This document shows, one piece after another, positions 1 through 7,731 of a DNA stretch of 38,936 nucleotides. A program made the position numbers and the translations under genes. Position 1 is the stretch's first letter. Each line of letters begins with the position of its first letter. The stretch is from Emticicia sp. (lineage in GTDB: Bacteria; Bacteroidota; Bacteroidia; Cytophagales; Spirosomataceae), in contig JALQYE010000014.1 in NCBI GenBank assembly GCA_023254245.1, forward strand, positions 1 through 38,936, in the 5' to 3' direction. The notes beneath the pieces are model-generated. The model ran no database searches and was not told the DNA's origin. It saw only the letters and a program-made list of their open reading frames with translations.

Positions 1-77
1 ACGGAACTGGCGTAGGCAACGGAAGTATCACGGCTTATACAGTTACGTTGTCGGGAACTACTCTGAGTATTTCTTGA
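1..77 (+). CDS. C-terminal fragment of an unknown protein (5' part outside window)
   Basis: A frame open from the window edge (reading from base 3) codes for about 24 residues rich in Gly, Thr and Ser and ends in TGA at 75-77. The alternating small and beta-branched residues would fit the last strands of a secreted or surface beta-rich protein, but too little is present to name it. It runs toward the 102-134 hairpin, converging with the response regulator gene. Confidence 0.4.
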   Translation, partial: GTGVGNGSITAYTVTLSGTTLSIS

Positions 78-101
78 TAGACATAAAAACGTCTGAAAAA
101 A

Positions 102-134
102 AACGTCGGCAAGGTTCAAAACCTTGCCGACGTT
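102..134 (-). terminator. Rho-independent terminator, mainly for the response regulator gene
   Basis: A perfect 15-bp stem (102-116 with 120-134) closes on a 3-nt loop. On the minus strand the stem is followed by a run of eight T (complement of 96-103), the classical intrinsic terminator form. It lies 33 bp after the stop of the response regulator gene. On the plus strand it may also stop the gene ending at 77, though no T-run follows in that direction. Confidence 0.85.
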
Positions 135-166
135 AAATCGTAAATCAACAGTAAAATGGCTATCGA

Positions 167-1330
167 CTAAAACCCAATTCCTGCATAAAGTTTTACATCA
201 TCGAGTGTAATGGTCGGGCCACACATAATTACCAAACGTTCTACTACGTTGCGTAACTCACGCACATTTCCTGTCCACGGAAGGTTTTTCATGTATTCCA
301 TCGCATCAGCATCAAATTCTTTCGTTGCATCTCCGTATTCTTCGGCTACATCATTTAAGAATTTATCAGCTAATAAAGGTATATCATTTTTGCGGTCAGC
401 CAAAGCTGGTACGTGAATCGGAATTACATTCAGACGGTGGAATAAGTCTTCACGGAAATTACCTTCGGCGATTTCTTTGCGTAGGTCTTTATTCGTTGCC
501 GCAATCACACGTACGTTTACTTTAATTTCTTTATCGCCACCTACACGTGTAATCTTACTTTCTTGTAAGGCACGAAGCACTTTTGCTTGTGCCGAAAGGC
601 TCATATCACCAATCTCATCTAAGAAAAGCGTACCACCATCGGCCTGCTCAAATTTACCGATGCGTTGCTTAATGGCCGAAGTAAAAGCACCTTTTTCGTG
701 GCCGAATAGTTCACTTTCAATCAATTCTGAAGGAATAGCCGCACAGTTTACCTCAACCGAAGGCTGATTACAACGATTACTCTTCTCGTGAATTTGTTTG
801 GCAACCATTTCTTTACCCGAACCATTGGGCCCTGTGATAAGCACACGAGCTTCGGTTGGAGCAACACGGTCGATGGTTTCTTTCACCTTCTGAATCAGTG
901 GTGAATCTCCAACGATTTCGTTAATTTTGTAGATTCTGCGTTTGAGAACCTTTATTACTTCTACGTCTTTACTTTTCTCGATGGCGTTGCGTACCGTTAC
1001 GAGCAGACGATTCAAATCAGGTGGTTTTGTAATGAAATCAAAGGCTCCTCTTTTAGTTGCCTCCACAGCGTTTTCTACATTACCAAAAGCCGAAATCATA
1101 ACAAACTGAGTCATTACTCCTTCTTCTTTGGCTTTCAACAGCATTTCGAGTCCATCTAATTTAGGCATTTTAATGTCGCAAAGAGCTACATCATACTGTG
1201 TTTTCAGTACCATTTCAAGCCCTTCTTCCCCATCTTTTGCTTCATCTACTTCGTACTCTTCATATTCCAAAATGTCACGGAGGGCATCTCGGATACTTTT
1301 TTCGTCATCAACAATCAATAATTTTGCCAT
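167..1330 (-). CDS. Sigma54-dependent response regulator (NtrC-like) lacking the DNA-binding domain
   Basis: A receiver domain (about 1-120; acidic pocket D8/D9, phospho-acceptor D52, K102) is joined to a sigma54-interacting AAA+ domain (about 138-370). Walker A is GPNGSGKE at 167-174 and Walker B is TLFLDEIGD at 234-242. The loop that normally reads GAFTGA reads GAFTSA (214-219). The protein stops at residue 387, right after the helical AAA+ lid, so the Fis-type helix-turn-helix of NtrC is absent. Regulators of this form, such as CtcC-like and FlgR-like proteins, can activate sigma54 RNA polymerase from solution. No partner kinase is adjacent. The start follows from the conserved receiver N-terminus. 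The gene is divergent from the desaturase at 1554 and ends in a strong terminator. Confidence 0.93.
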   Translation of the reverse strand: MAKLLIVDDEKSIRDALRDILEYEEYEVDEAKDGEEGLEMVLKTQYDVALCDIKMPKLDGLEMLLKAKEEGVMTQFVMISAFGNVENAVEATKRGAFDFITKPPDLNRLLVTVRNAIEKSKDVEVIKVLKRRIYKINEIVGDSPLIQKVKETIDRVAPTEARVLITGPNGSGKEMVAKQIHEKSNRCNQPSVEVNCAAIPSELIESELFGHEKGAFTSAIKQRIGKFEQADGGTLFLDEIGDMSLSAQAKVLRALQESKITRVGGDKEIKVNVRVIAATNKDLRKEIAEGNFREDLFHRLNVIPIHVPALADRKNDIPLLADKFLNDVAEEYGDATKEFDADAMEYMKNLPWTGNVRELRNVVERLVIMCGPTITLDDVKLYAGIGF

Positions 1331-1553
1331 TGGTGGTTCTACTCTTATAGAGTTTAATTGATTTTATGATTTAAGGGTATAATTCTAATTGAGACGCAAA
1401 ATAGTGAAAAAAATCTCAATTTAATTCATAATTTTTATATTTTAGTGGTTAACCCACACAAGATGAACAACTTACGGTATTTTTTAGAGAATTTTCTAAC
1501 AGAAGTTTTGTGATAACAGTTATACTATCAAAACAAACGTATCTTTAGATTGA
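1331..1553. promoter_or_regulatory. Divergent intergenic region with promoters for the regulator and the desaturase
   Basis: This is 223 bp of AT-rich DNA between divergent genes, with no open frame worth calling. Promoter activity in both directions is required by position. A TATCTTTA at 1540-1547, close to the Bacteroidota -7 consensus TAnnTTTG, lies just upstream of the desaturase start. The nearest TTTG (1507-1510) is 29 bp away, too far for a normal -33 element, so I do not assign a precise promoter. Confidence 0.35.
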
Positions 1554-3011
1554 ATGAAAGCAGCAATAATTGGAGCAGGTATTGGAGGAATCGCAACGGC
1601 TATCCGTTTGGCCAATAAAGGCCAAGAAGTAGAGGTTTTTGAAGCAAATACCTATCCAGGCGGTAAACTGAGTGAATTTCAGCAAGGCGAATATCGGTTT
1701 GATGCAGGGCCTTCGCTTTTCACAATGCCACAGTTTGTTACCGAATTATTTGAGCTTTCGGGACGAAATCCTGCTGATTATTTTCAATACATCAAACTAC
1801 CTGAAGTTTGTCGATATTTTTGGGATGATGGTACAAGGCTGAATGTTTCGGCCGACATTAATGAATTTGCCAAAGATGCCGAAAAAAGCCTCGGCGAACC
1901 CGCCGAAAATATCATAAAATTCTTGAAAGAAGCCGCTTTTAAATATGACATTTTGAGTGGTCTTTTTCTCGAAGATTCTCTGCATAAAATATCTACCTGG
2001 ACATCGAAAAAGGCTTTCAGAGGATACCTAAATTTACCCAAATTGGGCATTTTTGGTACAATGAATCAGGCCAATGAGAACTTTTTTAAACAAGCAAAAG
2101 CCGTTCAGTTGTTCAATCGTTATGCTACTTATAATGGTTCTGACCCTTACCAAACACCAGCTACGCTCAATATTATTCCGCATTTAGAGTATAACGTTGG
2201 AGCATTTTTTCCGAAAGATGGCATGTTTGGTATCACGCAGAGTTTGGTCAATTTGGCAAAAGATTTAGGTGTAAAATTTCATTTTGGGGCGAAAGTTGAG
2301 GAAATTATTGTTAATGATAAATCAGTCAGCCATCTTAAAGTTAATAATCAAAATTGGGATTTTGACAAGGTCATTTCCAATATGGATGTTACGCCGACTT
2401 ACCGTAAGTTACTTCCTAAAGCTAAACATCCTGATAAAATTTTGAATCAAGCCAAAAGTGGTTCGGGGTTGATTTTTTATTGGGGCATCAAGAAAGAATT
2501 TAAGGAGCTGGGGCTGCACAATATCTTTTTCTCGAATGATTATAAGTCTGAATTTGAGCATCAGTTTCAGAAAAAAACGATTTATAAAGACCCAACAATC
2601 TATCTGAATATCACTTCAAAATACAAAAAAGATGATGCTCCAGAAGGCTGTGAAAATTGGTTTATCTTGCTCAATGCTCCAGCTAACGAAGGACAAGACT
2701 GGGACAAAATAATTGCCGAAGCTCGCCAAAACGTGATTGATAAATTGAGTCGAAATTTGGGCGTAAATGTGGGTGACTTGATTGAAAACGAGTCGATTCT
2801 TGACCCAAGGAGTATAGAAATGCGCACTTCTTCGGCACAGGGAGCTTTATACGGTAATAGTTCCAATAATAAATTTGCGGCATTCTTGCGTCATGCTAAT
2901 TTTTCGTCTGACATTAAAAATCTATATTTTGTGGGTGGCAGCGTTCACCCAGGTGGTGGGATTCCGCTGGCACTTTCATCAGCCAAAATTGTGGCTGATA
3001 TAATTGAATAG
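1554..3011 (+). CDS. crtD: Carotenoid desaturase of the CrtI/CrtD family (probably 1-hydroxycarotenoid 3,4-desaturase)
   Basis: A 485-residue FAD-dependent desaturase. The N-terminus carries the dinucleotide-binding motif G7-x-G9-x-x-G12 with an acidic residue at the end of the second strand (E30), followed by a PGGKL segment. The C-terminus has the family's FAD-binding block around residues 457-480 (YFVGGSVHPGGGIPLAL). The FDAGPSLFTMP segment near residue 56 recalls the CrtD branch in Bacteroidota, which adds a C3,4 double bond to hydroxylated carotenes in the membrane. No crtB, crtI, crtY or crtZ gene is in view, so the pathway must be elsewhere. CrtI (phytoene desaturase) is the main alternative. 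Family assignment is firm; the exact reaction is inferred from remembered sequence resemblance. Confidence 0.85.
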   Translation: MKAAIIGAGIGGIATAIRLANKGQEVEVFEANTYPGGKLSEFQQGEYRFDAGPSLFTMPQFVTELFELSGRNPADYFQYIKLPEVCRYFWDDGTRLNVSADINEFAKDAEKSLGEPAENIIKFLKEAAFKYDILSGLFLEDSLHKISTWTSKKAFRGYLNLPKLGIFGTMNQANENFFKQAKAVQLFNRYATYNGSDPYQTPATLNIIPHLEYNVGAFFPKDGMFGITQSLVNLAKDLGVKFHFGAKVEEIIVNDKSVSHLKVNNQNWDFDKVISNMDVTPTYRKLLPKAKHPDKILNQAKSGSGLIFYWGIKKEFKELGLHNIFFSNDYKSEFEHQFQKKTIYKDPTIYLNITSKYKKDDAPEGCENWFILLNAPANEGQDWDKIIAEARQNVIDKLSRNLGVNVGDLIENESILDPRSIEMRTSSAQGALYGNSSNNKFAAFLRHANFSSDIKNLYFVGGSVHPGGGIPLALSSAKIVADIIE

Positions 3012-3109
3012 TCCACAGTTTTTATTCCACAGTCCATAGTACCAAAAGCAGGACTTCGAGTCCATGTCATGCTGTGCGTGGCATTAATACAACTTTACAA
3101 TAGAGCGAG

Positions 3110-3877
3110 TTAAGCAGACACAAAATCTAAAACTGCTGCTACAAATTCGGTTGGTTTTTCGGCTTGTACCCAATGCCCTGCCCCTTCAATGGTTTGGACA
3201 ATAGCATTTGGAAAAATATCTCGGATAGCTGGTATATCTTCATCATAAATATAACCCGATTCACCTCCACGCAAAAATAATATTGGAGCGGTTACTTCTT
3301 TTGCGTCCGTAAAATCGCCACCGATTTGATAAATTTCTCTGCTCAAAACTGGCAGATTTATTCTCCAATCAAATTTACCATCTTCGGTGCGGTAAAGGTT
3401 TTTGAGTAGGAATTGCTTTTCACCTGCATTGGTTACGTATTTTGATAGCTGAACATCAGCTTCATTACGATTGGTCAGGCTTGATAAATCAATCGAATTT
3501 AAACCTTGAATGATGTGCCCGTGATGCGATGGATAAAATTTAGGAGCAATATCAACCACAATCAATTTTGAATATTTATCGGGATATTTCATGGCAAAAT
3601 GCATGACGGTCTTCCCTCCCATCGAATGCCCAATGATAATTGGTTTTCCGAGTTGATTATCTTCGATAAATTCATTTAAATCATCAGCCATTAATTCGTA
3701 GCTAAAGTCTTCACTACGAGGCGATTGACCATGATTTCGAGCATCAAGTGCATATACGGCATAGCCTTTTTCGGCTATCATTTTACTAATCGAAAACCAA
3801 TTATCTGACGAACCAAAAACACCGTGGAGAATTAATATTGGCTGACCTTCACCCGTTTTTCTAAAAAAAAGCTTCAT
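3110..3877 (-). CDS. Alpha/beta hydrolase (YbfF-like esterase)
   Basis: With the start at 3877 the protein has 255 residues and no signal peptide, so it is probably cytoplasmic. It has the alpha/beta-hydrolase layout: oxyanion HG at 18-19, nucleophile elbow GHSMGG with S85, and catalytic histidine H235 in a GAGHW motif. The acid residue is likely in the 206-213 region. Length and motifs match small esterases such as YbfF; the substrate cannot be told. An in-frame start at 3904 is less likely because a TACCTTTG promoter element (3902-3909) overlaps it. It is the last gene of the minus-strand run and seems to have its own promoter. Confidence 0.88.
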   Translation of the reverse strand: MKLFFRKTGEGQPILILHGVFGSSDNWFSISKMIAEKGYAVYALDARNHGQSPRSEDFSYELMADDLNEFIEDNQLGKPIIIGHSMGGKTVMHFAMKYPDKYSKLIVVDIAPKFYPSHHGHIIQGLNSIDLSSLTNRNEADVQLSKYVTNAGEKQFLLKNLYRTEDGKFDWRINLPVLSREIYQIGGDFTDAKEVTAPILFLRGGESGYIYDEDIPAIRDIFPNAIVQTIEGAGHWVQAEKPTEFVAAVLDFVSA

Positions 3878-3901
3878 GTTTGCAATGAATGATTTGAGCC
3901 A

Positions 3902-3909
3902 CAAAGGTA
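3902..3909 (-). promoter_or_regulatory. -7 promoter element (TACCTTTG) of the hydrolase gene
   Basis: On the minus strand TACCTTTG matches the Bacteroidota -7 consensus TAnnTTTG. Transcription would begin near 3895, about 18 nt before the start codon at 3877. No clear -33 TTTG is visible; the upstream DNA is instead a short tandem repeat (3917-3944). Confidence 0.5.
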
Positions 3910-3916
3910 TAAACGA

Positions 3917-3944
3917 ATGTAGAATGTAAAATGTAGAATGTAGA
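3917..3944. repeat. Short tandem repeat, four copies of ATGTAGA
   Basis: Four consecutive 7-bp units ATGTAGA (the second reads ATGTAAA) run from 3917 to 3944. They sit directly upstream of the hydrolase -7 element, so copy-number change could alter promoter spacing. No function is shown by sequence alone. Confidence 0.75.
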
Positions 3945-4027
3945 ATTATTTAAAAGCTCTACCCTAATTTAGGCTAAATTCTTGAAGGTATTTTTTATTC
4001 GCACGAAAATTAATCGAGGGACGCTAC

Positions 4028-5359
4028 TTATCCTCTCTTAAACTTCAACTCACATACATTTTTACCAATACGTTTGCCATTTCTCAGACCTTGTTCGTTG
4101 GAATTTCGGTAGTGAATACCTCCATAAAGACGAGAAAGGGCCGCTTCATCAGCAAATTCAAAGAAAGAATCGAATGAGCGTGGTTTAAAGCCTCTACCAG
4201 CGTGAGAGTTATCAGTGAAGCGGTAATTGAAGCCAAATAAATCGGATAATACTTGGGCAGTTGCTCCTGATACTGAGGCATGACCAGAAGTATATTCAGG
4301 AAAAGGTGGTGTATCGAGCAGGGGTGTCCATGTGCGGTCAATGGTAGTACGAATGTACGAAACTGGACGCAAAACATTGTGCATAAACTTACATTTCCAG
4401 CACGAAATAAACGCATCGGCGGCAGCAATGCCTACCTTACAAAAAACTTCAGCCGTACGGTCTAATTTAAGTTTTTCGGCTACAATAATTTGCGAAGCAA
4501 TCGAAACCGCATGGCCAGGTGGTGTAAAGGTCTTTCCAGCGTCATCTGACCAGTATTTGGCTATCGTGGCTTGTTCGGACGAAAGATTTTTCCCTGCACT
4601 ATACACCTCTAAGGCTTGTGAGTACATCACCGACGAAATACTGGCCTCACAACGTGGCGGTGTTGGTAATTCAAAATCAGCATCTCCCTTAACGAACGGA
4701 CGATTTTGCCCCCAATACGGTTGGAGAGGAATTTGTTGCTCGCCAGTGGGTGTCCAAACACAGGCACCAGTAACTCGCTTATAATCTTTCGGAAAATTCT
4801 TTTCGTAGCCTTCGTGTCCACCATCGCTTTTGGAATAATCGAACACCGCTTTGGCTACGGATTCGCCAAATTTGATAGAACGTAAGGCTGTTTCTTTATC
4901 GACATCATTTTGGTATTTTCGTTCAAAAAAACCTTTCAAAGAATCAATTTTTGCCAAGTTGGCTTTTGATGTATTGGCATAAAGACTCTTGACGATGGCA
5001 GCTTGGGCAGCATTCGCAGTCAGAATCCAGTGGTAGTTTTTTCCAGCTTCAATTTTTGGACTTGTCTTAAATTCATTTAAAAGGCCCACAAGTGATTGAT
5101 ATTCGGGCATTCCGTTGACCAACGATTCATAAAGTGTAAGACCCGCATAACCCAACGCTCTCGAAGCTACTGGGGGCGAAAAGCCAGGAGTTGTAGGAAT
5201 CAATCCTAATTGTAGATTAAACCATGCCACAGCCGCTTCATTTGAATACTCTTTGACGTTTTTTTGCGAGAAAGCCATTTCACACAAAAATACCATTAAG
5301 CTAAAAGCCAATATGCCTGTTTTTCTTAACTTGTTTGATATGTTTTGTTGAATAAGCAT
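4028..5359 (-). CDS. Secreted PAP2-family vanadium-dependent haloperoxidase-like protein (copy 1)
   Basis: The PAP2/haloperoxidase signature is present. Numbering from the longer start at 5365 (445 residues): KX6RP as K326-R333-P334, SGH as S360-G361-H362, and SRX5H as S411-R412-H418. The acidic residue that often follows (SRX5HX3D) is absent. The N-terminal hydrophobic segment ending near SQ at 33-34 looks like a signal peptide. These enzymes bind vanadate with the Lys/Arg/His set and oxidise halides with H2O2; phosphatases share the same pocket, so the activity is inferred. A start at 5359 is preferred because a canonical promoter (5363-5391) overlaps the ATG at 5365, though even this leaves almost no leader. 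It is a close paralogue of the next gene upstream, 5573-6946. Confidence 0.85.
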   Translation of the reverse strand: MLIQQNISNKLRKTGILAFSLMVFLCEMAFSQKNVKEYSNEAAVAWFNLQLGLIPTTPGFSPPVASRALGYAGLTLYESLVNGMPEYQSLVGLLNEFKTSPKIEAGKNYHWILTANAAQAAIVKSLYANTSKANLAKIDSLKGFFERKYQNDVDKETALRSIKFGESVAKAVFDYSKSDGGHEGYEKNFPKDYKRVTGACVWTPTGEQQIPLQPYWGQNRPFVKGDADFELPTPPRCEASISSVMYSQALEVYSAGKNLSSEQATIAKYWSDDAGKTFTPPGHAVSIASQIIVAEKLKLDRTAEVFCKVGIAAADAFISCWKCKFMHNVLRPVSYIRTTIDRTWTPLLDTPPFPEYTSGHASVSGATAQVLSDLFGFNYRFTDNSHAGRGFKPRSFDSFFEFADEAALSRLYGGIHYRNSNEQGLRNGKRIGKNVCELKFKRG

Positions 5360-5362
5360 AAT

Positions 5363-5391
5363 CAAATTTACGAATTGATTTCAGAAACAAA
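5363..5391 (-). promoter_or_regulatory. Promoter (TTTG-17-TAAATTTG) of haloperoxidase-like copy 1
   Basis: On the minus strand a -33 TTTG (5388-5391) and a -7 TAAATTTG (5363-5370) are separated by 17 bp, a full match to the Bacteroidota consensus. Transcription would begin only a few bases before the start codon at 5359, so the message may be nearly leaderless. Confidence 0.65.
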
Positions 5392-5418
5392 AAATTTTTG
5401 AATAAGTAGCCGTTACCA

Positions 5419-5447
5419 CCGATGGTACTTACAAAAGAAACCATCGG
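5419..5447. other. Intergenic hairpin between haloperoxidase-like copies 1 and 2
   Basis: CCGATGGT (5419-5426) pairs with ACCATCGG (5440-5447), and the stem extends by about four more base pairs across a one-base bulge. There is no T-run. It sits in the 213-bp gap between the two paralogues, just upstream of the copy 1 promoter, and could be a terminator relic or a repeat element. Confidence 0.45.
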
Positions 5448-5552
5448 GGTATCGGCAGAGCTTAAACAAAAATAAATTAAGAAATCATCGTGTATAAAAT
5501 CTTTGTTAGTCTATAGTTGATGGTCAACGGTCGATAGATTTTTTCTAAAGAA

Positions 5553-5567
5553 TGCCAACTCTTGGCA
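5553..5567 (-). terminator. Weak terminator candidate after haloperoxidase-like copy 2
   Basis: TGCCAA and TTGGCA form a 6-bp stem with a 3-nt loop. On the minus strand TTCTTT follows. It lies a few bases past the stop of the gene ending at 5573. Short stem, so only a candidate. Confidence 0.4.
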
Positions 5568-5572
5568 GTAGA

Positions 5573-6946
5573 CTATTTCGTGAATTTCAGTTTAAGAATA
5601 TTCTTTGCAATTTCCTTGCCATTCTTTTGCCCATTTTCATTGCCTTGTCGGTAATGTATTCCACCGTATAAGCGTGAAATGGTGGCTTCATTGGCATATT
5701 CGTAGAAAGACTTAAAGTTTCTGTCAGGATATTTGCCTGTATGAGTATTATCCGTGAATGCGTAGTTATCACCAAAGATGGATGTTAGTGCTTCGGAAGC
5801 TGCCCCCGAACCCGACGAGTGTCCCGACGAATATTCTGGAAATGGCGGAGTTGCCAACAATGGCGACCATTTTGGGTCAATTGCCTGACGAATGTATGTA
5901 ATAGGACGCATCAGATTATAGGTGTATTTACATCTCCAACACGAAATAAAAGCATCATTTACGGCCATTCCAACTTTGGCATATACTTCGGCTACTTTAT
6001 CGAGTTTTACCTTTTCTTTTTTCAAAACAATATTAGCAATATTGAAATGGTGTCCTGGCGGAGTAATTGTGCTTCCACCATCGGCCCAGAAATCGGCAAT
6101 AGCTTTTTGCTCGGCGGTCAGGGCCTTTCCTACATCATATACTTCTTTTGCGAGTTTAAACATATCAGAAGTTTCCTTGAATGAGAAAGAAACTGGAGCC
6201 GTTGGATTAGTGGTCATGTTTAATGAAGAAAAAGTACGATTTTCCCCCCAGTATGGCAGTAAAGGTATCTTTTGTGTAGCACTTGTTGGCTCCCACAAAC
6301 CAACACCTACTGGGACTTTATAATCAGTTGGGAAGTTATTACTCCAACCTTGGTGTCCACCATCAGTTTTTGAATATTCCCAAATCGCTTTACCGATTTC
6401 TGCTCCAAAAGCATTCGAACGGTCGGTAGTTTCCTGATTATCAATAGCTATACGAATAACACTTTCGATATTGCGACGCAACGAGTCAATGGCACGTTTA
6501 TTAGCATCATTGGTGGTTGTATACATTTCAGTAATCAAAGTACTGAGAGCAGCATTGGCCGCTAAACCCCAGTTATATTCTTTCGTAAGGTCGGGCTTAG
6601 GCAATGATGTAAGCCCATTTACTTGACCAACCAATGACTGATGATTTGGCATTCCATAAACCACACTTTCGTACAAAGCAAGGCTTGTATAACCCAACGT
6701 ACGGGCAGCTACTGGCGGAGCATAACCTGGAGTTGATTTGATAAGTTGAAGTTGTAAATCAGTCCAACGTGTAGCAATATCTGCATTAAAATCGCTTGTT
6801 GCTTTTGAGAGATTCGTTGGAGTTGGCTCTTCGATACTTTTATCCTTACAGGAGGTAAACAAAATAGCAGCTAAAATCACAAAAGCAAATGACCGAACAG
6901 CTATATAAAATTTCTTTTCGAAGAAATGTGTAGAACATTTTTCCAT
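5573..6946 (-). CDS. PAP2-family vanadium haloperoxidase-like lipoprotein (copy 2)
   Basis: With the start at 6946 the protein has 457 residues. It begins with a charged N-region, a hydrophobic stretch and the lipobox LFTSC, giving a lipidated Cys at 33 and an outer- or inner-membrane periplasmic lipoprotein. The vanadate/phosphate pocket is intact: KX6RP (K340, R347, P348), SSGH (373-376) and SRX5H (S424, R425, H431); Gln and Gly replace the following acidic position. It aligns along its whole length with copy 1, so the pair arose by duplication. An in-frame start at 7045 is rejected because the promoter at 7018-7046 overlaps it. The leader would be about 65 nt. Halide or substrate preference cannot be read from sequence. 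Confidence 0.87.
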   Translation of the reverse strand: MEKCSTHFFEKKFYIAVRSFAFVILAAILFTSCKDKSIEEPTPTNLSKATSDFNADIATRWTDLQLQLIKSTPGYAPPVAARTLGYTSLALYESVVYGMPNHQSLVGQVNGLTSLPKPDLTKEYNWGLAANAALSTLITEMYTTTNDANKRAIDSLRRNIESVIRIAIDNQETTDRSNAFGAEIGKAIWEYSKTDGGHQGWSNNFPTDYKVPVGVGLWEPTSATQKIPLLPYWGENRTFSSLNMTTNPTAPVSFSFKETSDMFKLAKEVYDVGKALTAEQKAIADFWADGGSTITPPGHHFNIANIVLKKEKVKLDKVAEVYAKVGMAVNDAFISCWRCKYTYNLMRPITYIRQAIDPKWSPLLATPPFPEYSSGHSSGSGAASEALTSIFGDNYAFTDNTHTGKYPDRNFKSFYEYANEATISRLYGGIHYRQGNENGQKNGKEIAKNILKLKFTK

Positions 6947-7017
6947 AATTATAACAATTAAAATTGTCGATTTCGTTAGATTCCTCAATGGTAACCATAA
7001 TAGAGCAATTACCTTGC

Positions 7018-7046
7018 CAAAGATAAGAACAAAACATAAACACAAA
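7018..7046 (-). promoter_or_regulatory. Promoter (TTTG-17-TATCTTTG) of haloperoxidase-like copy 2
   Basis: On the minus strand -33 TTTG (7043-7046) and -7 TATCTTTG (7018-7025) have a 17-bp spacer, the same geometry as the promoter of copy 1. The -33 element overlaps the end of the terminator hairpin at 7044-7077. Confidence 0.65.
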
Positions 7047-7077
7047 GTCCTTACAATCGACTGACTGTAAGGACTTT
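7044..7077 (-). terminator. Terminator after the gamma-carbonic-anhydrase-like gene
   Basis: A perfect 12-bp stem (7044-7055 with 7066-7077) closes a 10-nt loop. T-rich sequence follows on the minus strand, and a run of seven T follows on the plus strand, so it may work both ways. It separates the gene at 7149-7634 from haloperoxidase-like copy 2. Confidence 0.75.
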
Positions 7078-7148
7078 ATATTTTTTTAGTACCATTCAAT
7101 AACTTTATCAAAAATCATGCTAATTTACAAAAGTGCCTCCAGTTACTA

Positions 7149-7634
7149 TCAACGAATACGTGGATACTCTCCTAACTGATGTTTTTTTGCCATTTCTACA
7201 TAATGTGAAGCACTCATCAGAAGCTTTTCGGCATATTCGGGAGCAAGCTGTTTGACAATTTTTGCAGGTACCCCCAAGACCATAGAATAATCAGGAATAT
7301 CCATACCTTCGGTTACTAAAGCACACGCTCCGATAATGCAATACTTACCGATTTTTGCTCGATTTAAAATAGTAGAACGCATTCCAATGAGCGTACCATC
7401 ACCTACTATCGCACCATGAACGATTGCTCCGTGCCCAACGGTTACATCATCACCAATGATGGTTGGTTCGCCAAAATCGGCATGCAAAATTGCTCCATCT
7501 TGAATATTGGTGCGTTTACCGATTTGAACTTCTTCAACATCAGCACGAATAACGGCTGAATACCAAACCGATGAATCCTCGCCGAGCGTTACTCGGCCCA
7601 CAACGGTAGCATTGTCTGCAATAAAATTTGGCAT
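7149..7634 (-). CDS. Gamma-carbonic-anhydrase-family protein (left-handed beta-helix hexapeptide repeat)
   Basis: This 161-residue protein consists of hexapeptide repeats that form a left-handed beta-helix, as in YrdA/PaaY/CamH. The three zinc ligands of gamma-class carbonic anhydrases are present as H51, H68 and H73, along with R30, D32, Q45 and D46, which match the conserved active-site set of Cam. The acidic loop of Methanosarcina Cam is missing, as in the shorter CamH type. It has no signal peptide, so it is cytoplasmic and probably trimeric. Many relatives show little carbonic anhydrase activity, so the reaction (CO2 hydration) is likely but not certain. Terminators lie on both sides, suggesting a single-gene transcript. 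Confidence 0.92.
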   Translation of the reverse strand: MPNFIADNATVVGRVTLGEDSSVWYSAVIRADVEEVQIGKRTNIQDGAILHADFGEPTIIGDDVTVGHGAIVHGAIVGDGTLIGMRSTILNRAKIGKYCIIGACALVTEGMDIPDYSMVLGVPAKIVKQLAPEYAEKLLMSASHYVEMAKKHQLGEYPRIR

Positions 7635-7679
7635 CTGACTTATGATTTAAAAGTTTACTTTAATAGCACAAAATACCGA

Positions 7680-7727
7680 AAACTTCCCGAAAAATATGTA
7701 TTTTAAATCAAGTTTTTCGGGAAGTTT
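7680..7727 (-). terminator. Terminator after the TonB-dependent receptor gene
   Basis: A perfect 15-bp stem (7680-7694 with 7713-7727) has an 18-nt loop and begins 5 bp after the receptor stop codon. Stems flanked by A- and T-runs can act in both directions. Confidence 0.75.
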
Positions 7728-7731
7728 AAAA

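Noticed and set aside
3051-3063. Small hairpin GGACT-TCG-AGTCC after crtD as a terminator
   Set aside because: Only five base pairs and no T-run.
4084-4784. Several frames overlapping haloperoxidase-like copy 1 on both strands
   Set aside because: They are out of frame with the conserved PAP2 motifs, lack recognisable domains, and cover the same DNA.
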